Below are positions 24,737-33,173 of a stretch of 64,000 nucleotides of DNA, piece by piece. Position 1 is the stretch's first letter. The number at the start of each line of letters is the position of its first letter. The translations under genes and the position numbers were made by a program. The notes beneath the pieces are model-generated. The model was not told the DNA's origin. It did no database searches and saw nothing but the letters and a program-made list of their open reading frames with translations. Location of the stretch: positions 992,001 through 1,056,000 of the forward strand of contig NC_007948.1 of assembly GCF_000013865.1 (NCBI RefSeq), written 5' to 3'. The DNA is from Polaromonas sp. JS666. Its GTDB lineage: Bacteria; Pseudomonadota; Gammaproteobacteria; Burkholderiales; Burkholderiaceae_C.

Positions 24737-24769
24737 TGCCGTCCGGCAGGCGGTGAGGCGCAACGCCTC
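24737..24769 (-). terminator. Tandem hairpins downstream of trpS
   Basis: GAGGCG/CGCCTC (24755-24769) and CTGCC/GGCAG (24737-24750) form two adjacent hairpins 35-65 bp past the trpS stop. There is no strong T-run in the direction of transcription, so termination is only possible. Confidence 0.3.
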
Positions 24770-24801
24770 GCTGGCCGTCCTGGTCCCCGCGTCTTCGGTA
24801 T

Positions 24802-26154
24802 TCAGTGCGCGATAGCCGCGAAAAAATGCAAAGCTGCAGCCACGTCACTGGCAGAAATTTCGGGTGCGGCGGCGACCTTGTCCTGGAGCGCGGGCAGTGC
24901 GGCAGGGCCTTCTTTTTGCAGGGCTGCAATGGCTTGCGCTGCGTCACGCGGCGAATCAAAACCCTGGCTTTGCAGCAGCAGGCGGGCATCGGCGTCCAGC
25001 AGCTTGAAATAAAACCGGCCGTCCTTTTCGCGGTACTGCTTGAAGGCTGGCGCAGCAGTCCTGGCCGCTTTGTGTTTGGGGGCGGCCACCGCGCCTGAGC
25101 CCAGGCTGCGCAGCCCCACTGCCTGGCGCAGCTCGGCCATGAATGGTTTTGCCACGGCGCGGGCTTTCTCGGCGCCAGCCAGCAGCACGGCTTCGAGGCG
25201 GCCGGCATCGTTGATCAGCGCCAGATACTGTTCGCGCATGGGCGCCACTTCGCGGTCAATGCGCTCAAAAAGCATCTGCTTGGCATCGCCCCAGGCAATG
25301 CCGTCGGCATAGGCCTGGCGCATCGCGGCTGTCTCGTCCGCGCTGGCAAACGCCTGGTAAATCTGGAACAGCGCGGAGCCTTCGACGTCCTTGGGCTCGC
25401 CCGGCGCGCGCGAGTCGGTCACGATGCCGCTGATCGCCTTGCGCAGCTGCTCGCGCGGCGTGAACAGGGGAATGGTGTTGTCGTAGCTCTTGCTCATCTT
25501 GCGCCCGTCCAGGCCCGGCAACAGGGCCACGGATTCTTCAATCACCGCTTCCGGCAACACCAGGTGCTCGCCGTACAGATGGTTGAAGCGCTGCGCCATG
25601 TCGCGCGCCATCTCGATGTGCTGGATCTGGTCGCGCCCCACCGGCACCTTGTGCGTCTTGAACATCAGGATGTCGGCGCCCATGAGCACCGGGTACATGA
25701 ACAGGCCCGCCGTGACATCGGCATCCGGGTCAATGCCGGCCGCCGTGTTCTTGTCGACCGAGGCCTTGTAGGCATGGGCCCGGTTCAGCACGCCCTTGCC
25801 GGTGACGCAGGTCAGCAGCCAGGTGAGCTCGGGAATTTCCGGAATGTCGGACTGGCGGTAAAACGTCACGCGCTCCGGATCCAGCCCGGCGGCCAGCCAG
25901 CTGGCGGCAATCTCCAGTGTGGAGCGCTGGATGCGCGCGGGCTCATCGCACTTGATCAGTGCATGGTAGTCGGCCAGGAAGTAAAAACTTTGCACGTGAG
26001 GCAAGCGGCTGGCGGCCACCGACGGCCGGATCGAGCCCACGAAGTTGCCCAGGTGGGGCGTACCCGTGGTGGTGATGCCGGTCAGGAACCTCTGTGGTGA
26101 GGCGTCAGGGGTAGAACGCGCGCCGGCGTCAGTTGTTGGGTTTGTCATCATCAT
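24802..26154 (-). CDS. trpS: Tryptophanyl-tRNA synthetase
   Basis: Class I aminoacyl-tRNA synthetase charging tRNA-Trp. The HIGH-like motif is TGTPHLGN (about residue 30) and KMSKS occurs exactly in GRKMSKSYDN. The C-terminal region (about residues 345-450) adds an Ala/Lys-rich extension found in betaproteobacterial TrpS proteins. Three ATGs in tandem at 26154, 26151 and 26148 are possible starts. The first overlaps the stop codon of the site-2 protease gene (ATGA), indicating translational coupling. It is last in the row M50 protease-trpS on this strand. Confidence 0.93.
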   Translation of the reverse strand: MMMTNPTTDAGARSTPDASPQRFLTGITTTGTPHLGNFVGSIRPSVAASRLPHVQSFYFLADYHALIKCDEPARIQRSTLEIAASWLAAGLDPERVTFYRQSDIPEIPELTWLLTCVTGKGVLNRAHAYKASVDKNTAAGIDPDADVTAGLFMYPVLMGADILMFKTHKVPVGRDQIQHIEMARDMAQRFNHLYGEHLVLPEAVIEESVALLPGLDGRKMSKSYDNTIPLFTPREQLRKAISGIVTDSRAPGEPKDVEGSALFQIYQAFASADETAAMRQAYADGIAWGDAKQMLFERIDREVAPMREQYLALINDAGRLEAVLLAGAEKARAVAKPFMAELRQAVGLRSLGSGAVAAPKHKAARTAAPAFKQYREKDGRFYFKLLDADARLLLQSQGFDSPRDAAQAIAALQKEGPAALPALQDKVAAAPEISASDVAAALHFFAAIAH

Positions 26155-26819
26155 CGCACCAGCATGGCCAGGGGCATCAACACGGTTTCCAGAAAGGTGT
26201 AGGTCAGCGCCATCAGCGGGCGCATCCAGAGATTGCTGATCACGCCGGCAAGCACCAGCGCCATCACCACAAAAAAGCCCCAGGGCTCGATGCGCGACAC
26301 CAGCACCGCCTGCTTGTAGGGCAACAGGCCCACCAGAATGCGGCCACCATCGAGCGGTGGCAGCGGAAACAGATTGAAGACAAACATCACCACATTGACC
26401 AGCACGCCCGCCTGGCACATCCGGATGAAAAACGGTTCGGTGATGTCGGCGCCGCGCAGCAAGTACAGCAGGATGCCCCAGAGCAAGGCTTGAAGGAGAT
26501 TGGCGCCGGGACCGGCCAGCGCCACCCAGACCATGTCGCGCTTGGGGTTGCGCAGGTTGCCAAACTCCACCGGGACCGGCTTGGCGTAGCCGAACAAAAA
26601 TGCGCCCGATGTGGCCAGGTAAAGCACCAGCGGCATCACGATGGTGCCCAGCGGGTCAATATGCTTGATGGGGTTGAGTGTCACGCGGCCCTGCACCCAG
26701 GCGGTGTTGTCACCGAAATGGCGGGCTACATAGCCGTGCGCCGCTTCGTGCACCGTGATGGCGTACAGCACAGGCAGCGCATAAATGGCGACGGTTTGAA
26801 TCAGGTTGGCGATGTCCAT
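26151..26819 (-). CDS. Site-2 protease family (M50) membrane metalloprotease
   Basis: 222-aa integral membrane protein of the small, PDZ-less M50 branch. The zinc motif H24-E-A-A-H28 lies in the first helix region, and the second ligand motif NLFPLPPLDGGRI near residue 137. About five hydrophobic segments are present. Such proteins sit next to trpS and a YciO/Sua5 gene in many Burkholderiales, as here. The substrate is unknown. Its stop overlaps the trpS start. Confidence 0.88.
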   Translation of the reverse strand: MDIANLIQTVAIYALPVLYAITVHEAAHGYVARHFGDNTAWVQGRVTLNPIKHIDPLGTIVMPLVLYLATSGAFLFGYAKPVPVEFGNLRNPKRDMVWVALAGPGANLLQALLWGILLYLLRGADITEPFFIRMCQAGVLVNVVMFVFNLFPLPPLDGGRILVGLLPYKQAVLVSRIEPWGFFVVMALVLAGVISNLWMRPLMALTYTFLETVLMPLAMLVR

Positions 26820-26861
26820 GCCCGGATTGTCTCAGACGCGCTTAAAGGCTCTAACAGGGGC

Positions 26862-27509
26862 TCACAGGCCCAGCGCAGCCAGGTCGCCGCGGCCCTGGCG
26901 GACCACCACCGGCTCGCCGCCCTCGCCCATGGGGGTGAGGTCGATCACGGTGGTGGGCGCCTGGTGGCAGGCGCCTGCATCAATCACGGCGGCCAGTTCA
27001 TGCTCCAGCTGGTCGCGGATGTCGCGTGCATCGTTGAGTGGTTCGTGGGGCGGATTGTCGGGGCCGGGCAGTATCAGCGTGGTGGCCAGCAAGGGCGCGC
27101 CATGCAGCTCCAGCAGGGCCTGCAGGGTCTTGTGCCCCGGCACGCGCAGGCCTATGGTCTTGCGCGACGGGTGGCTGAGACGCCGCGGCACTTCCTTGCT
27201 GGCTTCCAGGATGAAGGTGTAGGGCCCGGGCGTGGCCGCCTTGAGCAGGCGAAACTGCTTGTTGTCGACGCGTGCATAGTTGGCCAGCTCGCTCAGGTCG
27301 CGGCACAGCAGCGTGAGATGGTGCTTGTCATCCACCCCGCGAATACGGCGCAGGCTGTCGGCCGCGGCCTTGTCGTCCAGGTGGCAGACCAGCGCGTAGC
27401 TGGAGTCGGTGGGTACGGCGGCGACGCCCCCGCGCGCCAGCAGGTTCACCGCCTGCTTGAGCAGCCGCAGCTGGGGGTTGTCGGGATGAACTTCGAAAAA
27501 CTGGGCCAT
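26862..27509 (-). CDS. YciO/Sua5-family protein (threonylcarbamoyl-AMP synthase-like)
   Basis: 215-aa YrdC-domain protein. The ATP/RNA-binding pocket region is visible as GGVAAVPTDSSYALVC (about residues 29-44), and KTIGLRVPGHK resembles the KR[S/T]..R.P segment of the family. It resembles YciO more than TsaC: it has the longer PFNLLKAATPGPYTFILEAS-like stretch. A role in tRNA t6A formation is therefore possible but not assured. It lies between the DMT permease and M50 protease genes. Confidence 0.82.
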   Translation of the reverse strand: MAQFFEVHPDNPQLRLLKQAVNLLARGGVAAVPTDSSYALVCHLDDKAAADSLRRIRGVDDKHHLTLLCRDLSELANYARVDNKQFRLLKAATPGPYTFILEASKEVPRRLSHPSRKTIGLRVPGHKTLQALLELHGAPLLATTLILPGPDNPPHEPLNDARDIRDQLEHELAAVIDAGACHQAPTTVIDLTPMGEGGEPVVVRQGRGDLAALGL

Positions 27510-27518
27510 GGCGGTGTT

Positions 27519-28424
27519 TCAGGATTCAGGGGGGGCAACAGGGACCCGGGTCTCGCGCACCGAAAGCCACGCGCCGGCCGCGCCGCACGTCGCAATCAGG
27601 GCTATGCCGAGTATCGACCAGCGATCGGGTACATGTGAAAACGCCAGCCAGCCGCCTATCATCGCAAAACCGATCTGCGTGTAAAGAAAGGGTGTCAGTG
27701 TCGACGCGGGTGCGCGGCCATAGGCCAGGATCATCATGAAATGTCCGACTGTGCCCATCACTCCCATGAGCACCAGGCCGCCCCACAGCGTCCAGGAGTC
27801 CAGCCAGGTCCAGGCAAATGGCAGGGCCAGCGAAGCGATCAGTGTGCCCACCCAGCCGGTATAAAAATGCATGGTGACGGGGTCCTCGGTGCGGGCCAGC
27901 CGGCTGGTCAGGATCTGGAACCAGGCATGGGTGGCCACCAGCGCCAAGGGCAGCAGCATGGTCCAGTCAAAGGTGTCGTCGCCAGGCCGGATGATGATCA
28001 GGGTGCCCAAAAAACCGCCGATCACCAGCGTCCAGCGTAACGCGGAGACCCGTTCGCCCAGCGTCAGCGACGCGAGCAGGGTGATCACGAGCGGCGAGAT
28101 CATCACGATGGCCGTGAATTCGCCCACCGGCATGTACTTGAGGCTGAAGAACGCCAGCATGCTGGAGGTCAGCAGCAGCACACCGCGCAGGCATTGAAAG
28201 CGCGGGTGGGCCGTGCGCAGCAGCGAGCGGCCGCGCACCGGAAGCACCGCCACCGTGGTTGCAACCGCCTGGAACGCGTAGCGAAACCACAGGGCCATCA
28301 GCACCGGCACACTGGCGCTGATGAATTTTGTGGTGGTGTCCAGCAGGGCAAAGCAGGCCATGGCCGCCACCTGGAGTGCGATGCCGGTCAGAGCGTGGGG
28401 AGCGGTTCTTGCGAGGCCGGCCAT
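27519..28424 (-). CDS. DMT-superfamily (EamA) permease
   Basis: 301-aa drug/metabolite-type permease with ten hydrophobic segments in two EamA halves. The first half begins ALTGIALQVAAMACFALLDT and includes FFSLKYMPVGEFTAIVMISP. The second ends with WSILGIALIATCGAAGAWL. I start at ATG 28424, which overlaps the TAA of the upstream PHP gene (TAATG), over an alternative 30 bp earlier. The substrate is unknown. Confidence 0.88.
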   Translation of the reverse strand: MAGLARTAPHALTGIALQVAAMACFALLDTTTKFISASVPVLMALWFRYAFQAVATTVAVLPVRGRSLLRTAHPRFQCLRGVLLLTSSMLAFFSLKYMPVGEFTAIVMISPLVITLLASLTLGERVSALRWTLVIGGFLGTLIIIRPGDDTFDWTMLLPLALVATHAWFQILTSRLARTEDPVTMHFYTGWVGTLIASLALPFAWTWLDSWTLWGGLVLMGVMGTVGHFMMILAYGRAPASTLTPFLYTQIGFAMIGGWLAFSHVPDRWSILGIALIATCGAAGAWLSVRETRVPVAPPES

Positions 28425-29284
28425 TACTGGATCCGGTCCGCCAGCAGGTCCCACACGGGGGTGAGCTCGCCTGGTAAAAACGGCAGGGTGCCGAGGTCGG
28501 TGTGGCTCTCGTCGGGGCTGTGAAAGTCGCTGCCGCGCGAAGCGGCCAGGCCGAATTCCTTGGCCGTCCCGGCATATTTCACGTATTCCTGTGGGGTGTG
28601 GCTGCCCGTGACGACTTCAACCGCCTGGCCGCCATGCGCCTTGAACTCGGTGAAGAGCGCGTACTCTTCATTGGGCGTGAACTTGTAGCGGCCCGGGTGG
28701 GCGATCACCGCCACGCCCTGAGCCTTCGTGATCCAGCCCACCGCATCGCGCAGATTGGCCCAGCGGTGCGGTACATAACCAGGTTTGCCTTCGGTGAGGT
28801 ACTTGCGAAAGACATCGGCTGTTTCGCGGCATATGCCGGACTCCACCAGAAAGCGGGCAAAGTGCGTGCGCGAAATCAGCTCGGGGTTGCCGACGAACTT
28901 CAGTGCCCCTTCGTAGGCCCCTTTGATGCCTACCTTGGCCAGGCCCTCAGACATTTCCATGGCGCGCTGTTCCCGGCCGCCCCGCGTGTTGCGCAAACCC
29001 TGCTGCAAGTCTGCATCGTCGGCATCAAAACCCAGGCCCACAATGTGCACGGTTTCGCCGGCGAAGGTGACCGAGATCTCGGTGCCGGTGAGGTAATACA
29101 GCCCCTGCGCCCTGGCGGCGGCGGCGGCCCGCTGCTGGCCGCCGATCTCGTCATGGTCAGTCAGTGCCCACAACTCCACGCCATTGGTTTTGGCGCGCTC
29201 TGCCAGGGCCTCCGGGGTCAAGGTGCCGTCTGATACGACGGAGTGGCAATGCAGGTCGGCATTGAGGATGTTTTTGAGGGTCAC
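28424..29284 (-). CDS. PHP-domain phosphoesterase (RNase AM / YciV-like)
   Basis: 286-aa polymerase-and-histidinol-phosphatase-domain hydrolase. The metal ligands are visible in DLHCHSVVSDG (residues 11-21), ALTDHDEIGG, GTEISVTF, VIAHPGRY and the C-terminal SRGSDFHSP. These match the YciV/TrpH group that removes 3'-phosphates from nucleoside bisphosphates or trims RNA 5' ends. It begins the row PHP-DMT-YciO-M50-trpS on this strand. A 285-bp gap on its upstream side holds no gene I recognise. Confidence 0.88.
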   Translation of the reverse strand: MTLKNILNADLHCHSVVSDGTLTPEALAERAKTNGVELWALTDHDEIGGQQRAAAAARAQGLYYLTGTEISVTFAGETVHIVGLGFDADDADLQQGLRNTRGGREQRAMEMSEGLAKVGIKGAYEGALKFVGNPELISRTHFARFLVESGICRETADVFRKYLTEGKPGYVPHRWANLRDAVGWITKAQGVAVIAHPGRYKFTPNEEYALFTEFKAHGGQAVEVVTGSHTPQEYVKYAGTAKEFGLAASRGSDFHSPDESHTDLGTLPFLPGELTPVWDLLADRIQ

Positions 29285-29569
29285 AGCCCCATTTTAGGCT
29301 TTGCGAGGTGTTGATGCAGCCCGGCCTCGATTAGGGCCTGCTCACCCACTGGGCAAGTCACCAGTGGCGATCTGGCGTGGCAGAGTCCGGCGCCATCATT
29401 GCATCATTGATGAGCTGATCGAGCGTCACGGCGCGGGTCACCCGGCGCCCGCAGCCCGGGCTGGTGGATTTTCTGCAGCGCATTCATGCCGGGCCCGCGC
29501 ACCAGCGTGCACTGGAGTGCGGCCAGAAGTATGGAATCCCGAAGGAATGCCGGTTATTGAAGGCATGGT

Positions 29570-30310
29570 TCAAGGCTGCAGCCCGAGCGCAGTGAGCTCC
29601 GGTGAGAGTTTGTCCCAGGGTACGTCGAAGCCTGGCTTGCTGCGCCGCGATGGCGGTGCGTGGCTGCGCAAGGCCCAGTGGGCGCCGGCGAGCACGCTGT
29701 CGATGAGCGGCACGCTCACGCCGGGCTGCAGGGCCGCTGCCATGCCCGCCAGGCCCGCCCCGCCCAGGATGACGGCCTGTGCGCCCAGCTGGCGCACCGC
29801 GTCGCGGCAGGCCTGGGTGAGCAGGGTGCGCGCGGCGGCAGGGTCAGCCGCAAGTTGCGCACCGGTCGGCGCGACGGTGTGGATGCCGGCCAGTGAAGGC
29901 GCATGGCCGAGCGCCTGGGCCAGCCGCTGCAGCATCGGGCCCCAGCGCTCGCCCCCGGTGACGATGGCAAAGCGGCCGTGGCGCGCCGCCTCGGTGAACG
30001 CCGCCTCGGCCAGGCCGGTGACCGGCACCGGGCTGCTTTCGCGCAGCGCCAGCAGGCCGGGGTCGCCAAAGCAGCCGATCAGCACCGCGTCAGGCGCCTC
30101 ATCCACTCCGGCCAGGGCGGCGGCCCAGGTGTCCAGCGTGGCATGGGCAGCGACCGCATAACTGGCTTCGTCCGAAATATAGGGTGCGCCGAAACGCGCG
30201 GTGACGGTGCGCACCTGCACATGCAGACCGGCGGCCGCCTGCACATGGGTTTGCAGCAAGGCGCTGACCGAGGCCGACGTGTTCGGGTTGATGACCAGCA
30301 GTTTTCGCAT
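29570..30310 (-). CDS. Asp/Glu/hydantoin racemase homologue lacking second cysteine
   Basis: 246-aa protein of the Asp/Glu racemase superfamily, with the opening MRKLLVINPNTS typical of hydantoin racemases. I start at ATG 30310, over an in-frame start 30 bp earlier. The first catalytic cysteine is present (C80 in LIGCFGDPGLL). The second, normally in a GCAG motif, reads ILGGAGLAGM, so G184 replaces cysteine. Two-base racemisation should fail. It may be an isomerase or decarboxylase-like member, or inactive. It is downstream of the GntR gene and the polyamine-type importer, suggesting uptake and conversion of an amino-acid derivative. Confidence 0.82.
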   Translation of the reverse strand: MRKLLVINPNTSASVSALLQTHVQAAAGLHVQVRTVTARFGAPYISDEASYAVAAHATLDTWAAALAGVDEAPDAVLIGCFGDPGLLALRESSPVPVTGLAEAAFTEAARHGRFAIVTGGERWGPMLQRLAQALGHAPSLAGIHTVAPTGAQLAADPAAARTLLTQACRDAVRQLGAQAVILGGAGLAGMAAALQPGVSVPLIDSVLAGAHWALRSHAPPSRRSKPGFDVPWDKLSPELTALGLQP

Positions 30311-30341
30311 TGTTAAGAATTCACCCCTGTCCAGGCTCACT

Positions 30342-30472
30342 GCGTGTAGCCTGTTCTCCCCTCAAGGGGACGGCGCCTGGGGCCGGCGAAGCCGGACCCT
30401 CGGCCCCCACTGGTGAAATACCTCCACCGGACGCACCCACAGAATTCTTCATGCAAGCATGAGCCGCGGAAC
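30342..30472. repeat. GC-rich palindrome-bearing intergenic segment
   Basis: The gap between the racemase and gntR genes begins with a stem CCCCTC/AAGGGG-like hairpin and a GGCCGGC-GAA-GCCGGACC hairpin. In composition it resembles the dispersed element next to it, and it may be a second, diverged copy. No coding sequence is evident. Confidence 0.4.
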
Positions 30473-30545
30473 CGGCTTTGCCGGGCCGCAGGCGGGCGGC
30501 CCCCTCGGGGGCAGCGTAGTACGCAAAGCGACAAGCGTGGGGGCC
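30473..30545 (-). repeat. Dispersed palindromic element, intergenic copy
   Basis: Reverse-strand copy of the element found inside recJ (37256-37334) and the COG4255 gene (38424-38502). It shares GCCCCCACGCTTG at one end, the ACGCTGCCCCC..GAGGGGGC hairpin in the middle, and the GCGGCCCGGC core. The second stem differs and the copy is shorter. It is the only one of the three lying between genes. Confidence 0.75.
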
Positions 30546-30548
30546 ATA

Positions 30549-31253
30549 TCAACCAAACAGCGTGGACAGGTCGGGTGCGTCGTCCGCAGGTGGCGTAAAT
30601 TGCAGCTGGGACTCCAGCCGCGTCAGGTGCTCGCGCATGTGGCGCGCGGCTTCCCGGGCGTCGCGCAGGCGGATGGCGTCAAGCAGCGTGCGGTGTTCGC
30701 GGCAGCCGCAGGCGGCGGCTTCATCGCGGCTGCGTTCATGGGCCGTGCTGTAGGTCATCAGAATGAGCGAGGTGCGCGACGTGAGCTCGCGCAGGATGCG
30801 GCCCAGCGTCTGGTGGCCGGCGCGCTCGGCGATCTGCAGGTGGAAGTCACCCGACAGCCGGATTGCGCGGTGCATGTCGCCGGCCAGGCGCGCGGCTTCC
30901 TCGTCGTCGATGCAGCGCTTGAGCTGCTGCATGTCGGCCTCGCTGGCGTTGGCGATGAACAGCTCCACCAGCGTGGGCTCGATCAGCCGGCGCACTTCGA
31001 AGACCTCGCGCGCTTCCTGCTCGGTGGGCTGGGCGACGGTGGCGCCGCGATTGGGTATGAGGGTGACCACCTGCTCATTGGCCAGCCGCACCAGCACCGG
31101 GCGGATGCGCGTGCGCGACACGCCGAATGCGCTGGCCAGTTTGTCTTCCACCAGCTTGGTGCCCGGCGGCAGGCGGTGGTCGAGAATGGCCGAGATCACG
31201 CGTTCATACATCTCGCTGTCGGTCAATGGCGTTGTGGGCGTTGCCTGGCTCAT
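30549..31253 (-). CDS. GntR-family (FadR/FCD) regulator
   Basis: 234-aa GntR regulator. The N-terminal winged helix contains MYERVISAILDHRLPPGTKL and the recognition helix AFGVSRTRIRPVLVRLANE (about residues 40-58). The all-alpha FCD ligand domain follows, with the metal-ligand pattern D..H (FHLQIAERAGHQTL) and EHRTLLDAI. The start at 31253 overlaps the upstream permease stop (ATGA). As part of the importer operon it probably represses it, via an operator such as the one at 35850-35863. Confidence 0.9.
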   Translation of the reverse strand: MSQATPTTPLTDSEMYERVISAILDHRLPPGTKLVEDKLASAFGVSRTRIRPVLVRLANEQVVTLIPNRGATVAQPTEQEAREVFEVRRLIEPTLVELFIANASEADMQQLKRCIDDEEAARLAGDMHRAIRLSGDFHLQIAERAGHQTLGRILRELTSRTSLILMTYSTAHERSRDEAAACGCREHRTLLDAIRLRDAREAARHMREHLTRLESQLQFTPPADDAPDLSTLFG

Positions 31254-32134
31254 CGGGTGCCTTTCTTTTGCCGCCGGTCCAGCCACCAGGCCAGGCCCAG
31301 GGCCAACGCCATGACGAGCAGCGACACCACGGTGGTGACGGTGCCCAGCGCGTAGATGGACGGCGTGGTGACGGTGGTGGTCAGGCCCTGCAGTTCCAGC
31401 GGCAGGGTGTTCACATCACCAATGGCCTGCGAGGTGCGGGCGATTTCATCCCAGCTCAGGGTAAAGCCAAACATGCCTATGCCCACCACCGACGGCGCAA
31501 TCAGCGGCAGCACCACATGGCGAAAGCCCTGCCACGGCGTGGCGCCCAGGTCGCGCGCGGCTTCTTCATAGGCGGGGTTGAAGCGGTTGAAAACGGCAAA
31601 CATGATCAGGAGGCCAAAGGGCAGCGTCCAGGTCAGGTGCGCGCCAAGCGCCGACGTGAACAGCCCGAGTGCGGTGCCGTAGCCTTCCAGCGTGCCGGTC
31701 ATGCCGAAAACTTCAAGCACCTTCTTGATGCCGGTGTCGAGCAGCCGGAACTCCAGGCCAATGCCCAGCGACACAATGATGGACGGCATGATCAGGCTCG
31801 CCACCACCACAAAAAACAGCGTGTTGGCGCCCGCGAGCTTCTTGCGGAAAGCCAGGCCGGCCAGCACCGACAGCACGACGGTAAAAGCCATCACCGCCAG
31901 GCCCAGGCCCAACGAGCGCCTGAGTGCCGTGCCGATGTCCACCACGCCCAGCCCCTCGGCCAGCTTGTAAAACCAGTGCAGCGACACGCCGCGCAGCGGA
32001 AAGGTGAGCCCGCCTTCGGGGCCCTGAAAGCTCAGCACCACGATGACGAACATGGGCCCGTAGAGGAACAGCACGAACAGGGCGAAAAAAGCGGCCAGGA
32101 ACCAGAAGCCGGCGGTGCGTTTGTCGCTGTTCAT
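31250..32134 (-). CDS. PotC-type ABC permease
   Basis: 294-aa inner-membrane permease of the spermidine/putrescine family, six hydrophobic segments. The EAA loop is visible as YEEAARDLGATPWQGFRHVV, then LPLIAPS. Its start abuts the stop of the PotB-type permease, and its stop overlaps the gntR start, so the importer and regulator are translated in one run. The substrate is not necessarily a polyamine; this family also takes up other amino compounds. Confidence 0.9.
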   Translation of the reverse strand: MNSDKRTAGFWFLAAFFALFVLFLYGPMFVIVVLSFQGPEGGLTFPLRGVSLHWFYKLAEGLGVVDIGTALRRSLGLGLAVMAFTVVLSVLAGLAFRKKLAGANTLFFVVVASLIMPSIIVSLGIGLEFRLLDTGIKKVLEVFGMTGTLEGYGTALGLFTSALGAHLTWTLPFGLLIMFAVFNRFNPAYEEAARDLGATPWQGFRHVVLPLIAPSVVGIGMFGFTLSWDEIARTSQAIGDVNTLPLELQGLTTTVTTPSIYALGTVTTVVSLLVMALALGLAWWLDRRQKKGTR

Positions 32135-33052
32135 TCAGAGTTCCTTGCGGATGTCGACCATGCGGGTCAGTGCCCAGATGATCATGAGCACCAACGCCAG
32201 CAGGATGACCGCATTGGCCGCGGCCAGCGGGAACTGCAGGTAGGACGTCTGCACCTGGATGATCTTGCCGATGGAGGCGATCTGCTGGCCGCCCATGACA
32301 CCGATGGTGACGAAGTCGCCCATCACGATGGTGATGACAAAAATCGAGCCGATGATGATGCCCGTGCGCGACAGCGGCACGATGACGTTCCACAGTGTTT
32401 GCCAGGCCGAGGCACCGCTGTCGCTGGCTGCTTCGATCAGGTTGCGGTCTATGCGCATCATCGAATTGAAAATCGGAACGATCATGAACATGGTGTAGAG
32501 GTGCACAAACGCCAGCACTACCGAAAAGTCAGAAAACAGCAGCCACTCAATGGGCTGGTTCACCACGCCCAGGCCGGCCAGGCTCTGGTTGACCAGGCCG
32601 TTGCGGCCCAGCAGCGGCACCCACGAGATCATGCGGATCACGTTGGAGGTCCAGAAAGGAATGGTGCACAGCACGAACAGCAGCGTCTGCACGCCTTGCG
32701 AGCGCACGTGAAAAGCCAGGAAATACGACACGGCAAAGCCGGTCACCAGCGTGATCAGCCAGACCAGAAAGCTGAACTTGAAGGTCGACAGGTAGGTCTT
32801 GAAGGTGACGCACAGGTCGGAGGTGTTGCCGCAGCCTTCGAAGATGGAAAAATAATTCTTCAGGGTGAAGCCGGGCAGCAGCTCGTATTCGTTGAAATCC
32901 CAGAAGCTGACCATCAGGATCAGCGCCAGCGGAATGAGGAAAAAGAGCACAAAGACCGTCGTCAGCGGCATGGCCTGCCACCAGGCGGCAAGGCTGCGGC
33001 CCGGCGCGGGCGCGGGCGCGGGTGAAGGCAAGGAGGCGGTAGGTGTGCTCAT
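32135..33052 (-). CDS. PotB-type ABC permease
   Basis: 305-aa permease pairing with the PotC-type protein. The N-terminus is Pro/Ala-rich and cytoplasmic. The helix region TTVFVLFFLIPLALILMVSF then follows. The periplasmic loop before helix 2 has two cysteines (CGNTSDLC). The EAA loop is EAASDSGASAWQTLWNVIVP. The gene is separated from the receptor gene by a 121-bp gap filled with palindromic repeats (33069-33156), which may adjust expression of receptor relative to permeases. Confidence 0.9.
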   Translation of the reverse strand: MSTPTASLPSPAPAPAPGRSLAAWWQAMPLTTVFVLFFLIPLALILMVSFWDFNEYELLPGFTLKNYFSIFEGCGNTSDLCVTFKTYLSTFKFSFLVWLITLVTGFAVSYFLAFHVRSQGVQTLLFVLCTIPFWTSNVIRMISWVPLLGRNGLVNQSLAGLGVVNQPIEWLLFSDFSVVLAFVHLYTMFMIVPIFNSMMRIDRNLIEAASDSGASAWQTLWNVIVPLSRTGIIIGSIFVITIVMGDFVTIGVMGGQQIASIGKIIQVQTSYLQFPLAAANAVILLALVLMIIWALTRMVDIRKEL

Positions 33053-33068
33053 GTTTTGGGGTCTTGTT

Positions 33069-33156
33069 CCCTCTCCCCCAGGGAGAGGGTTAGGGTGAGG
33101 GCAAGTGGCGGGCGCTGCCTGCCCTCACCCCCGCCCTCTCCCAGAGGGAGAGGGAG
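33069..33156. repeat. Paired palindromic repeats between receptor and permease genes
   Basis: Two units of the dispersed CCCTCTCCC...GGGAGAGGG repeat lie head to head. CCCTCTCCCCCAGGGAGAGG is followed by AGGGTGAGGG, then the inverse with CCCTCACCC and CCCTCTCCCAGAGGGAGAGG. Related units occur in lolD (40466-40498) and at 63199-63244. As RNA these would form strong hairpins, which often protect upstream mRNA. Confidence 0.8.
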
Positions 33157-33173
33157 TAAGCGTGAAATGCCGG

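Noticed and set aside
29301..30161. Plus-strand 286-codon frame near the racemase
   Set aside because: Mostly antisense to the racemase gene. The first 270 bp lie in a gap where no family is recognisable.
31127..33025. 632-codon plus-strand frame over the PotB/PotC permease genes
   Set aside because: His/Gln/Arg-rich composition typical of the reverse strand of a GC-rich membrane-protein gene. No motifs, while the minus strand encodes recognisable permeases.
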